From Streptomyces cucumeris (GTDB lineage: Bacteria > Actinomycetota > Actinomycetes > Streptomycetales > Streptomycetaceae): a stretch of DNA of 64,000 nt. A model generated the notes under the pieces. It searched no databases. It saw only the letters and a list, made by a program, of their open reading frames with translations, and was not told where the DNA came from. Location: positions 1-64,000 of the forward strand of contig NZ_JANCLX010000013.1 in NCBI RefSeq assembly GCF_024295805.1, given 5' to 3'. Positions 45,019 through 53,505 of this stretch are shown here, one piece after another. Within the stretch, counting starts at the first letter, position 1; each line of letters begins with the position of its first letter. Made by a program: the position numbers and the translations under genes.

Positions 45019-45945
45019 TCAGGCGAACACGGCCAGGCTCTTGGCCTTGCCCTTGGACTCCTCCACCAGGGCCAGGAAGCGCCCCTCCGGATCGAAGACG
45101 GCCACCGGTCCGGTGTGCCCCTCCCCCGTGGTCACCGGGGGCATGTCGATCCGTACGCCGTTGCCCAGCAGGCGCGCCTGGTGGGCGTCCACGTCCCAGC
45201 GCGGGAAGGCGGCCGCGGCGGCCTCCGCGATGGGCATGACCGTCAGGGACTCCTCCAGCCGCTCCAGCGTGCGCGCCTCCGCCAGCCCGTACGGGCCGAC
45301 CCGGGTGCGGCGCAGCGCCGTCAGATGGCCGCCCGCGCCGAGTCCGGCGCCCAGATCGCGGGCGAGCGCCCGGATGTAGGTGCCGGAGGAGCAGACGACC
45401 GTGACGTCGAGGTCGACGACGGCGGTGCCGTCCTCCGCCTTCGACTCGCGGCGCTCGTGCAGCGCGAAGGACGAGACGGTCACCGGGCGCGCCGGGATCT
45501 CGAAGTCCTCGCCCTCACGGGCCCGTGCGTAGGACCGCTTGCCGTCGATCTTGATGGCGCTGACCTTGGACGGCACCTGCTGGATGGCGCCGGTCAGCGC
45601 GGCGATCCCGGCCTCGATCGCGGCGGGCTCGACCCCCGCCGCCCCGTGGGCGGCGGTGATCTCCCCCTCCGCGTCATCGGTGACGGTGGTCTGGCCCAGC
45701 CGGATGGTGGCCGTGTACTCCTTCTCGGTCAGCGCCAGGTGACCGAGCAGCCGGGTGGCCTTCTCCACGCCGATCACCAGCACACCGGTGGCCATGGGAT
45801 CCAGCGTGCCGGCATGGCCGACCCGCCGGGTCCCGGCGAACCGGCGCATCCTGGCGACGACGTCGTGCGAGGTGTAACCGGCCGGTTTGTCGACGATCAC
45901 CAGGCCGTCCGGCGCACCGGATCCGGCCCTGCCCTTGCGCGTCAT
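45019..45945 (-). CDS. truB: tRNA pseudouridine-55 synthase
   Basis: A 308-aa enzyme making pseudouridine 55 in the T-loop of tRNAs. VDKPAGYTSHDVV and the catalytic GHAGTLDP with Asp49 are present, followed by KEYTATIRLG and a C-terminal PUA-like domain. It overlaps the rbfA stop by 4 nt (ATGA), so it is translationally coupled in the nusA-infB cluster. Confidence 0.96.
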   Translation of the reverse strand: MTRKGRAGSGAPDGLVIVDKPAGYTSHDVVARMRRFAGTRRVGHAGTLDPMATGVLVIGVEKATRLLGHLALTEKEYTATIRLGQTTVTDDAEGEITAAHGAAGVEPAAIEAGIAALTGAIQQVPSKVSAIKIDGKRSYARAREGEDFEIPARPVTVSSFALHERRESKAEDGTAVVDLDVTVVCSSGTYIRALARDLGAGLGAGGHLTALRRTRVGPYGLAEARTLERLEESLTVMPIAEAAAAAFPRWDVDAHQARLLGNGVRIDMPPVTTGEGHTGPVAVFDPEGRFLALVEESKGKAKSLAVFA

Positions 45946-46421
45946 GCGTCCGAGGAGCCCTTGCCGTCGTTCTCGTGCCCGTTCCCGTCCTCGTCCGCTT
46001 CCTCACCGGGCTTGCGGTACGGATCGGCCTCACCGGCGTACTCGGCGCCCGAGGACGCCTCGCGGACCTGCTCGTCGGCCGCCTTGGCCTTGGCGAGCAG
46101 ATCGTCGATGGTGCGGGCGTTGTCCGGGAGGGCGTCCGGGACGAACGTCAGGGTGGGGGTGAACCGCACCCCGGTCTGACGGCCGACCTCGGAGCGCAGA
46201 ACGCCCTTGGCGCTCTCCAGGGCCGCGGCGGAGGCGGCCCGCTCCTCGTCGTCGCCGAAGACCGTGTAGAAGACGGTCGCCTCCCGCAGATCACCGGTGA
46301 TCCGGGTGTCCGTGATGGTCACATAGCCGAGCCGCGGGTCCTTGATCCGCCGCTGAAGGGTCTCCGCGACCACGACCCGGATGCGGTCCGCCAGCTTGCG
46401 TGCCCGCGCGGTGTCGGTCAT
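45942..46421 (-). CDS. rbfA: 30S ribosome-binding factor A
   Basis: A 159-aa KH-fold protein needed for late 30S maturation and cold adaptation. MTDTARARKLADRIRVVVAETLQRRIKDPRLG is the family N-terminus, and VTITDTRITGDLREATVFYTV the core. The C-terminal acidic/Gly tail (GEEADEDGNGHENDGKG) is an actinobacterial extension. It overlaps truB and lies 87 nt after the DUF503 gene. Confidence 0.96.
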   Translation of the reverse strand: MTDTARARKLADRIRVVVAETLQRRIKDPRLGYVTITDTRITGDLREATVFYTVFGDDEERAASAAALESAKGVLRSEVGRQTGVRFTPTLTFVPDALPDNARTIDDLLAKAKAADEQVREASSGAEYAGEADPYRKPGEEADEDGNGHENDGKGSSDA

Positions 46422-46508
46422 GCGTCTACTTCTCTCTTCTTCGCTTCGGTCATCGACGGCCGGGGCCGGTCGTCGACGGGGGTCACCACTGTCGGGTTCC
46501 CCGTTCCG

Positions 46509-46805
46509 TCACTCGTCATCGCCGCCGTGGAACCTCCGTCGCACGGACAGCAGCTCCACCTCCGGCCGCCCCGCGACCAGCCGCTCACAGCGGTCGAGAA
46601 CATCCGTGAGATGGCCCGGGTCCCCGGAGACCACCGCCAGGGCGATCTGCGCCCTGCGGTAGAGGTCCTGGTCGCCGACCTCCGCCACGCTCACCGCGTA
46701 CTTGCGGTGCAGCTCGGCGACGATCGGGCGGACGACGGAGCGCTTCTCCTTCAACGACCGTACGTCGCCAAGGAGCAGGTCAAAGGACAACGTCCCTACA
46801 TACAT
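46509..46805 (-). CDS. DUF503 family protein (YlxP-like)
   Basis: A 98-aa small protein with the DUF503 pattern MYVGTLSFDLLL, GDVRSLKEKRSVVRPI and YAVSVAEVGDQDL. The frame is open further upstream, but the ATG at 46803-46805 gives the canonical start. It always sits between infB and rbfA in related genomes and is presumed to act in ribosome biogenesis; the exact role is unknown. Confidence 0.92.
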   Translation of the reverse strand: MYVGTLSFDLLLGDVRSLKEKRSVVRPIVAELHRKYAVSVAEVGDQDLYRRAQIALAVVSGDPGHLTDVLDRCERLVAGRPEVELLSVRRRFHGGDDE

Positions 46806-46882
46806 GCGGTCCGGGTCAAGCCACCCGTGGGGCCTTGAAGGTCTGGCTTCGTGCAGGTTCCTCGAACCGTACACGCAAGGGC

Positions 46883-46921
46883 CGGGGCCGATCGACGGAA
46901 ATTTCCCGCCGACCGGCCCCG
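46883..46921 (-). terminator. Hairpin after infB
   Basis: A 12-bp stem (46883-46894 with 46910-46921, one G-U pair) lies 17 nt after the infB stop and upstream of the DUF503 gene. It is a possible partial terminator or processing site. Confidence 0.5.
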
Positions 46922-46937
46922 ACCGAGAGGCAGCGCG

Positions 46938-49900
46938 TCAGCCGCGCGGCTTCTCGCGCATCTCGTACGTCGCGATGACGTCGTCGATCTTGATGTCGTT
47001 GTAGCTGCCGAGGTTGATACCGCCCTCGAAGCCTTCGCGAATCTCGGTGACGTCGTCCTTGAAGCGGCGCAGGCCCTCGATGTTGAGGTTCTCCGCGATG
47101 ACCTTGCCGTCGCGGACGAGGCGGGCCTTGGTGTTCCGCTTGACCTCGCCGGAGCGGATGAGCACACCCGCGATGTTGCCCAGCTTGGACGAGCGGAAGA
47201 CCTCGCGGATCTCCGCCGTACCGAGCTCGACCTCTTCGTACTCCGGCTTGAGCATGCCCTTCAGGGCCGCCTCGATCTCCTCGATCACCTGGTAGATGAC
47301 CGAGTAGTAACGGACGTCCACGCCCTCGCGCTCGGCCATCTGCGTGGCACGCCCGTCGGCGCGCACGTTGAAGCCGATGACGATGGCGTCGGAGCCGGTC
47401 GCCAGGTCGATGTCGGTCTCGGTGACCGCACCCACACCGCGGTGCAGGACACGCAGGTCGACCTCTTCGCCGACGTCGAGCTGGAGCAGGGAGGACTCGA
47501 GGGCCTCCACCGAACCGGACGCGTCGCCCTTGATGATGAGGTTGAGCTGCTGCACCTGACCGGCCTTGAGCACCTTGTCCAGGTCCTCCAGGGAGACCCT
47601 GCGGGTGCGCTTGGCGAAGGCCGCGTTGCGCTCGCGCGCCGCACGCTTCTCGGCGATCTGGCGGGCGGTGCGGTCCTCGTCGACGACGAGGAAGTTGTCG
47701 CCCGCGCCCGGCACGTTGGTCAGACCGAGCACCAGGACCGGGGTGGCCGGACCGGCCTCCTCCAGCGCGTTGCCGTTGTCGTCGAGCATCGCCCGGACAC
47801 GGCCGTAGGCGTCGCCCGCGACCATCGTGTCGCCGACCCGCAGGGTGCCGCGCTGGACCAGCACGGTGGCCACGGCGCCGCGGCCGCGGTCCAGGTGGGC
47901 CTCGATCGCGATGCCCTGCGCGTCCTGCTCCGCGTTGGCGCGCAGGTCGAGCGAGGCGTCCGCGGTGAGGACCACGGCCTCCAGCAGACTGTCGATGTGC
48001 AGACCCTGCTTGGCGGAGATGTCGACGAACATGGTGTCGCCGCCGTACTCCTCGGCCACCAGGCCGTACTCGGTCAGCTGACCGCGCACCTTGGTCGGGT
48101 CCGCGCCCTCGACGTCGATCTTGTTGACCGCGACCACGATCGGCACGTCGGCCGCCTTGGCGTGGTTCAGCGCCTCGATCGTCTGGGGCATCACACCGTC
48201 GTTGGCCGCCACCACGAGGATCGCGATGTCGGTCGACTTGGCACCACGGGCACGCATGGCGGTGAACGCCTCGTGACCCGGGGTGTCAATGAAGGTGATC
48301 TTGCGCTCTTCCTCATTGACCTCGGTCGAGACCTGGTAGGCACCGATGTGCTGGGTGATGCCACCGGCCTCGCCCGCGACCACGTTGGTCTTGCGGATCG
48401 CGTCCAGCAGACGGGTCTTACCGTGGTCGACGTGACCCATGACGGTCACGACCGGCGGACGGGAGACGAGCATGTCCTCGCCGCCCTCGTTCTCGCCGAA
48501 CTCGATGTCGAAGGACTCGAGAAGCTCGCGGTCCTCCTCCTCCGGGCTGACGATCTCGACGACGTAGTTCATCTCGTCGGCGAGCAGCTGGAGCGTCTCG
48601 TCGGAGACCGACTGGGTCGCGGTGACCATCTCGCCGAGGTTGAGCATCACGGCGACCAGCGACGCCGGGTTGGCGTTGATCTTCTCCGCGAAGTCGGTGA
48701 GCGAGGCACCACGCGACAGCCGGACCGTCTGGCCGTTGCCGCGAGGCAGCATCACGCCGCCGACGGACGGGGCCTGCATGGCCTCGTACTCCTGGCGCCT
48801 CTGCCGCTTCGACTTGCGGCCACGGCGAGCCGGACCGCCGGGACGGCCGAACGCGCCCTGCGTGCCACCACGGCCACCGGGACCACCCGGACGACCGCCG
48901 AAGCCGGGACGACCGCCGAAGCCGCCGCCACCGCCACCGGGACCACCGGGACGACCGCCGAAGCCGCCGCCACCGCCCGGACGACCGCCGCCGCCACCAC
49001 CGGGACGACCGGCGAAGCCGCCGCCGCCACCGGGACGACCGCCGCCACCGGGGCGACCGGCACCGCCGGGACCGCGACCGCCGCCGCCACCGGGGCCCGG
49101 ACGCGGGCCCGCGGCGGGACGCTGCGGCATCATGCCCGGGTTCGGACGCGGACCGCCGGGACCGCCGCCCGGACGCGGGCCGCCACCCTGGGCGCCCTGC
49201 GGACGGGGCATCTGGCCCGGAGTGGGCCGGGGACCGCCGGGGCCGCCCTGACCGCGGCCGGGACCGCCCTGGCCGCCCTGCGGGCGCGGGCCGGGGCCAC
49301 CCTGGCCACCGGGACGCGGGGCGCCGCCGGGACGGGGCGCCTGCGGGCGCGCCATACCGGTGGAACCGCCGGAGGTGAAGGGGTTGTTGCCCGGACGGGG
49401 GCCGGCCGGACGGGCACCGCCCGGACGCGGGCCGCGCTCGCCACCGGGGCGCGGAGCGCCGGGACGGGCGCCCTGGCCGCCCTGGCCCTGGCCACGCTCG
49501 CCCTGGCCGGGACCGCCCGGACGGGCGCCGGGGCGCGGACCGGGCGTGGCGCCCGGCTTCGCGGGCGCGCCCGGCTTGGCCTGGGCCTGGCCCGGCTTGG
49601 GACCGGCGGCCGCCGGCGGGGCGGTGAACTCGGGCTGCTGCGGTGCCGCGGGCTGCGCCGGAGCCGGCTTGGGGCCGGGGGTCGGGCGGGCACCGGGCGT
49701 CGGACGCGGCCCCGGTGAGGGCGCCGCGGGCGCCGCGGGCGCCGCGGGAGTGCTGCGGGGGGCCTCGGCGGCGGCCGGCTTGGGGCCGGGCGTCGGAGGC
49801 TTGGGGGCAGCCGGACGGGCCGATGCACCCGGACCGGGTGTCGGCGGCTTGGCGGGCGTCGCCTTGCGCGGCGCCGAGGGCTTGCCGGCGGCGCGGCCGG

Positions 49901-50066
49901 AACCGTTGCCACCCTGGAATGCGTCAGTCAACTTGCGCACAACCGGCGCCTCGATGGTCGAGGACGCCGAACGTACAAATTCACCGAGTTCTTGGAGCTT
50001 GGCCATGACGACCTTGCTCTCAACTCCGAACTCCTTGGCGAGTTCGTATACCCGGACCTTAGCCAC
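46938..50066 (-). CDS. infB: Translation initiation factor IF-2
   Basis: A 1042-aa GTPase that delivers initiator tRNA to the ribosome. An N-terminal IF2_N domain (MAKVRVYELAKEFGVESK) is followed by a very long disordered Pro/Gly/Arg/Ala arm (about 65-420). The GTPase domain has G1 GHVDHGKT (about 544-551), DTPGHEAF and NKID. IF-2 domains II-IV complete it. The Gly-Arg-Pro arm is typical of actinobacteria. It starts with GTG behind AAAGGAG. The 151-nt gap to ylxR contains a small tandem repeat. Confidence 0.97.
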   Translation of the reverse strand: MAKVRVYELAKEFGVESKVVMAKLQELGEFVRSASSTIEAPVVRKLTDAFQGGNGSGRAAGKPSAPRKATPAKPPTPGPGASARPAAPKPPTPGPKPAAAEAPRSTPAAPAAPAAPSPGPRPTPGARPTPGPKPAPAQPAAPQQPEFTAPPAAAGPKPGQAQAKPGAPAKPGATPGPRPGARPGGPGQGERGQGQGGQGARPGAPRPGGERGPRPGGARPAGPRPGNNPFTSGGSTGMARPQAPRPGGAPRPGGQGGPGPRPQGGQGGPGRGQGGPGGPRPTPGQMPRPQGAQGGGPRPGGGPGGPRPNPGMMPQRPAAGPRPGPGGGGGRGPGGAGRPGGGGRPGGGGGFAGRPGGGGGGRPGGGGGFGGRPGGPGGGGGGFGGRPGFGGRPGGPGGRGGTQGAFGRPGGPARRGRKSKRQRRQEYEAMQAPSVGGVMLPRGNGQTVRLSRGASLTDFAEKINANPASLVAVMLNLGEMVTATQSVSDETLQLLADEMNYVVEIVSPEEEDRELLESFDIEFGENEGGEDMLVSRPPVVTVMGHVDHGKTRLLDAIRKTNVVAGEAGGITQHIGAYQVSTEVNEEERKITFIDTPGHEAFTAMRARGAKSTDIAILVVAANDGVMPQTIEALNHAKAADVPIVVAVNKIDVEGADPTKVRGQLTEYGLVAEEYGGDTMFVDISAKQGLHIDSLLEAVVLTADASLDLRANAEQDAQGIAIEAHLDRGRGAVATVLVQRGTLRVGDTMVAGDAYGRVRAMLDDNGNALEEAGPATPVLVLGLTNVPGAGDNFLVVDEDRTARQIAEKRAARERNAAFAKRTRRVSLEDLDKVLKAGQVQQLNLIIKGDASGSVEALESSLLQLDVGEEVDLRVLHRGVGAVTETDIDLATGSDAIVIGFNVRADGRATQMAEREGVDVRYYSVIYQVIEEIEAALKGMLKPEYEEVELGTAEIREVFRSSKLGNIAGVLIRSGEVKRNTKARLVRDGKVIAENLNIEGLRRFKDDVTEIREGFEGGINLGSYNDIKIDDVIATYEMREKPRG

Positions 50067-50116
50067 TTCGCTCCTTTGAGGTCCGGGTTACGCCGGACCG
50101 TCGCTACTTCATGGGC

Positions 50117-50149
50117 GTACTCATCGCGTACTCATCGAGTGCTCATCGC
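50117..50149. repeat. Three 11-nt tandem repeats upstream of infB
   Basis: GTACTCATCGC, GTACTCATCGA and GTGCTCATCGC follow each other without gaps, 51-83 nt upstream of the infB start. The 11-nt period puts each copy on the same face of the helix. Confidence 0.7.
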
Positions 50150-50217
50150 AATCTCGACCTACTTCCGACTCGCGAGGTACCTGACCGCACAGTGTCCCGT
50201 GCCGTTCTTGCAACTAC

Positions 50218-50505
50218 TTACGGTGATGCCTGCTCACCCTGCTCGACACAGCGGCGCAGGTCCGTGGTGTCGAGCGTCCCCGGCCCCCTGAAGGCCCGGG
50301 AAAAGGCCCGGCGGCGGACCGCCAGGTCGAGGCAGACCCGTGTGGGGTGCACATAGGCACCCCGACCGGGCAGCGTACCGCGCCGATCGGGGACGCAAAC
50401 GCCCTCGACCGCCACGATGCGCAGCAGATCCTTCTTGGCCGCCCGATCCCGGCATCCCACACAGGTTCTCTCAGGGCAGGCACGAGCAAGCGCGCGGCCA
50501 GACAC
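50218..50505 (-). CDS. ylxR: YlxR-family RNA-binding protein (DUF448)
   Basis: A 95-aa basic protein with the YlxR signature: ERTCVGCRDRAAKKDLLRIV near the N-terminus and GRGAYVHPTRVCLDLAVRRRAFSRAFR. It is nucleic-acid-binding by family. It lies in its conserved place between nusA and infB, 98 nt after nusA. Confidence 0.93.
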   Translation of the reverse strand: MSGRALARACPERTCVGCRDRAAKKDLLRIVAVEGVCVPDRRGTLPGRGAYVHPTRVCLDLAVRRRAFSRAFRGPGTLDTTDLRRCVEQGEQASP

Positions 50506-50603
50506 TGCTTAAGTCTACCTCCCTGTACCGACCTCACCCCTCGGGGGGAGTGATCGAACGGTTACTCGTTTTTCGGCCGGATTCCGGGGCTCCGCGGCTG
50601 GAA

Positions 50604-51596
50604 TCAGCCTTGATCACCGGGCTGTTCGGTGTCGGGCCGGATATCGATCCGCCACCCGGTCAGTCGGGCCGCGAGCCGGGCGTTCTGCCCTTCCTTCCCG
50701 ATGGCGAGCGAGAGCTGGTAGTCCGGCACGGTGACGCGCGCCGAGCGCGCCGCCAGATCCACCACCTCGACCTTGCTCACCCGCGCGGGGGACAGCGCGT
50801 TGGCCACCAGCTCGGCGGGGTCGTCCGACCAGTCGACGATGTCGATCTTCTCGCCGTGCAGTTCGGCCATCACACTGCGCACCCGGCCGCCCATCGGGCC
50901 GATGCACGCGCCCTTGGCGTTCAGACCCGAACGGGTGGACCTGACCGCGATCTTGGTCCGGTGACCGGCCTCACGGGCGATGGCCGCGATCTCCACCGAA
51001 CCGTCCGCGATCTCCGGCACCTCGAGCGCGAAGAGCTTCTTCACGAGGTTGGGATGGGTACGCGAAAGGGTCACGGACGGACCGCGCACGCCCTTGACGA
51101 CGCGGACGACATAGGTCCGCAGCCGGGTGCCGTGGGCGTAGTCCTCACCGGGCACCTGCTCCTGCACCGGCAGGATGGCCTCCAGCCGGCCGATGTCCAC
51201 CAGGACGTTCTTCGGGTCCTTGCCCTGCTGGACGACACCGGCGACCACATCGCCCTCGCGCCCCGCGTACTCGCCGAAGGTGATCTCCTCCTCGGCGTCC
51301 CGCAGCCGCTGGAGGATGACCTGCTTGGCGGTCATCGCGGCGATCCGGCCGAAGCCGGAGGGGGTGTCGTCGAACTCGCGGGGCTCGGCGCCCTCCTCGA
51401 GGTCCTCGGCGTCCTCCTGGGCCCACACGGTGACGTGGCCGGTGTTGCGGTCCAGCTCCACGCGGGCGCGGCGGCGGCTTCCCTCGGTGCGGTGGTAGGC
51501 GATGAGGAGGGCCGATTCGATCGCTTCGACCAGCAGGTCGAAGGAGATCTCCTTCTCTCGCACCAGACCCCGCAGGGCACTCATGTCGATGTCCAC
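50604..51596 (-). CDS. nusA: Transcription termination/antitermination factor NusA
   Basis: A 330-aa factor that binds RNA polymerase and nascent RNA. The order is NusA N-terminal domain (MDIDMSALRGLVREKEISFDLL), S1 domain (GDVVAGVVQQG), KH1 (KGACIGPMGGRVRSV) and KH2 (LAIGKEGQNARLAARLTGW). The acidic repeats of proteobacterial NusA are absent, normal for actinobacteria. It lies 2 nt after rimP, so it is co-translated. Confidence 0.97.
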   Translation of the reverse strand: MDIDMSALRGLVREKEISFDLLVEAIESALLIAYHRTEGSRRRARVELDRNTGHVTVWAQEDAEDLEEGAEPREFDDTPSGFGRIAAMTAKQVILQRLRDAEEEITFGEYAGREGDVVAGVVQQGKDPKNVLVDIGRLEAILPVQEQVPGEDYAHGTRLRTYVVRVVKGVRGPSVTLSRTHPNLVKKLFALEVPEIADGSVEIAAIAREAGHRTKIAVRSTRSGLNAKGACIGPMGGRVRSVMAELHGEKIDIVDWSDDPAELVANALSPARVSKVEVVDLAARSARVTVPDYQLSLAIGKEGQNARLAARLTGWRIDIRPDTEQPGDQG

Positions 51597-51598
51597 GG

Positions 51599-52111
51599 CT
51601 ACGCCTCCTCCTTGCTCTCGTCGCCCTCAGAAGCGGGCTTGCGGTTGAATTCGATCTCCACCCGGGCCTTGGAGATCTCCTTGAAGGCCAGCCGCCTGGC
51701 GGTGGGCTTGCGGCCCTTCACACCGGGCACCTCGAGGTCGAGCCCGTCCTCGTCCACGGCGGTGATCCGCGCGACCAGCTCGTCGCCGTCGGCCAGCTTG
51801 GCGCGCATGAGGCGGCCGGTGGCGCGGCGGTAGTGGCGCGGTTCGGCGAGGGGGCGCTCGGCGCCGGGGGACGTGACCTCGAGGACGTATGGGGTGGCGC
51901 CCATCGCGTCCGACTCGTCGAGGGTGCGGGAGATGTCCCGGCTGAGCTCGGCGCAGGTGTCCAGCTGCACGCCGTCATCGGAGTCCACGACGATCCGGAG
52001 CACACGCCGCCGCCCGGCGGGCGTCACCTCGACCTCTTCCAGATCCAGCTCTCGGGCGCTGACGAGCGGTTCCAGCAGCCCGCGCAGCCTCTCGCTCTGG
52101 GTGGTGCTCAT
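51599..52111 (-). CDS. rimP: Ribosome maturation factor RimP
   Basis: A 170-aa protein acting in 30S assembly. LRIVVDSDDGVQLDTCAELSRDISRTLDESD and YVLEVTSPGAERPL are the family signature, followed by the SH3-like C-terminal domain and an acidic tail. It is first gene of the rimP-nusA-ylxR-infB cluster, so the main promoter should lie in 52112-52296, shared divergently with the lipoprotein gene. Confidence 0.96.
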   Translation of the reverse strand: MSTTQSERLRGLLEPLVSARELDLEEVEVTPAGRRRVLRIVVDSDDGVQLDTCAELSRDISRTLDESDAMGATPYVLEVTSPGAERPLAEPRHYRRATGRLMRAKLADGDELVARITAVDEDGLDLEVPGVKGRKPTARRLAFKEISKARVEIEFNRKPASEGDESKEEA

Positions 52112-52296
52112 CCGGGTGACTCCTCGGCCGCGTGTGCTGTTGTGGGAAGGTCGCGTGTCGGATCAAAGCCTATCTGTTCCAGCGGCGGGCTGACGATTCG
52201 GTGGGCGCTGCCGGGCTTCCGCCCCGCGCGCGGGTACGCTCGCCTGCTGTGATCACTACCGGCGGCCGGGAGCTGCCGCAGCCCGGAAAGAGGAAC

Positions 52297-52926
52297 GTGT
52301 CGATCACCACGCCCCCACCAGGCCCCCCGTCCCCCACCGACACCTCCCCCGCGTCCGCCGTCACGTCCGCCACGTCCGGCACCGGCGGGGCGACGCCCGC
52401 GCGGCGCGCCCTGCTGCTGGGCGGCGGGGCGCTGGGCGCGGCCGCGCTGCTGAGCGGCTGCTCCGACGACACCAGGCCCCGCCGCGACACCGCCGAGGGC
52501 GTGAGCGTCGCCAAGCTCCGCGCCACCGGCGCGCGGGAGTCCACCGCGCTCCTGGCGCGCTACGACGCGACGGCGGACGCGCACCCCGACCTTGCGGAGC
52601 GCCTGGCCCCGTTGCGTGCGGAGACGGCGCGGCACGCGGCCGCCTTCCGTGGCCATGGGCGGTCCTCGTCCGCCGACGGATCGGCCACGCCGTCGGCGTC
52701 CCCGCCGGCCTCGGCGTCCGCGCGACGGCGGGAGCGGCCGCCCGCGGTGCCCGAGGACCGGAAGCGCGCCCTCGCGGTGCTCGCCCAGGCCGAGCGGCAC
52801 ACCGCCGACGCCCGCACCACCGCCCTCGTCACCGCGCCGCCCGAGCTCGCCCGGCTGCTGGCCTCCGTCGCGGCCTCCGGGGCCGCCCACGTGTATCTCC
52901 TGACCCAGGACGGCTCGGACTCATGA
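52297..52926 (+). CDS. Putative lipoprotein with twin-arginine signal
   Basis: A 209-aa protein. A Pro/Thr/Ser-rich N-terminus leads to ARRALLLGGGALGAAALLSGC with Arg36-Arg37 and lipobox Cys55, so it is probably Tat-exported and lipidated. The mature part is Ala/Arg/Glu-rich and helical (TARHAAAFRGHG, LAQAERHTADARTTAL). I see no catalytic motif. The GTG at 52297 follows AAAGAGGA; the frame is open upstream without a better start. The DUF4439 gene begins 21 nt downstream and the two probably work together. Confidence 0.82.
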   Translation: MSITTPPPGPPSPTDTSPASAVTSATSGTGGATPARRALLLGGGALGAAALLSGCSDDTRPRRDTAEGVSVAKLRATGARESTALLARYDATADAHPDLAERLAPLRAETARHAAAFRGHGRSSSADGSATPSASPPASASARRRERPPAVPEDRKRALAVLAQAERHTADARTTALVTAPPELARLLASVAASGAAHVYLLTQDGSDS

Positions 52927-52947
52927 CCACCGCGAAGGGGTACTGAC

Positions 52948-53448
52948 ATGGCCTCTCGACCAGGCCGTACCGCGGGCAGCCGCGCCGCGGCGCTCAGAGC
53001 CGCGCAGGCCGCGCTCGCCGCGGAACACGCCGCCGTCTACGGCTACGGCGTCGTCGGCGGCCGGATCGGTGACGACCGGCTCGCGGAGGCCCGCGAGGGG
53101 TACGCGGCGCACCGCGCGCGCCGGGACGCGCTTGTGCGCACCGTGCGCGACCTCGGCGGCACCCCCGCGGGCGCGGCGCCCGCGTACGCGCTGCCCTTCG
53201 CCGTACCGGACGCCCCCGCCGCGGTGCGGCTCGCCGCGGAGCTGGAGAACCGTATCGCCGCCGTGTACGCCGATCTCGTACGGGCCGGTGACGGCTCGCT
53301 GCGCCGTCAGGCGGCGGGCGCGCTGCGCGAGGCGGCGGTCCGTGCGGTGCGCTGGCGCGGGGGCGGCGTAGCCTTCCCTGGACTCACCGAACACTCCACC
53401 ACGGCCGCCCCGTCCTCGTCGGCGAGCGGTCCGGCCGACGCGCTGTGA
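52948..53448 (+). CDS. DUF4439 (ferritin-like) protein
   Basis: A 166-aa helical protein with AALRAAQAALAAEHAAVYGYGVVGGRI near the N-terminus and AAELENRIAAVYADLV later. These are paired Glu/His helices as in the ferritin-like DUF4439 family. There is no signal peptide. It forms a unit with the upstream lipoprotein gene. The reaction is unknown; metal binding is possible from the Glu/His pattern. Confidence 0.85.
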   Translation: MASRPGRTAGSRAAALRAAQAALAAEHAAVYGYGVVGGRIGDDRLAEAREGYAAHRARRDALVRTVRDLGGTPAGAAPAYALPFAVPDAPAAVRLAAELENRIAAVYADLVRAGDGSLRRQAAGALREAAVRAVRWRGGGVAFPGLTEHSTTAAPSSSASGPADAL

Positions 53449-53505
53449 CGGGCCGCCGGGGCGAACGGTGATCGTGATGACGTTGATGAAGGGGACGGCT
53501 CAGGC

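Noticed and set aside
46851..49718. 955-codon plus-strand frame opposite infB
   Set aside because: Shadow frame ending in Thr/Ala/Gly monotony; IF-2 on the other strand is certain.
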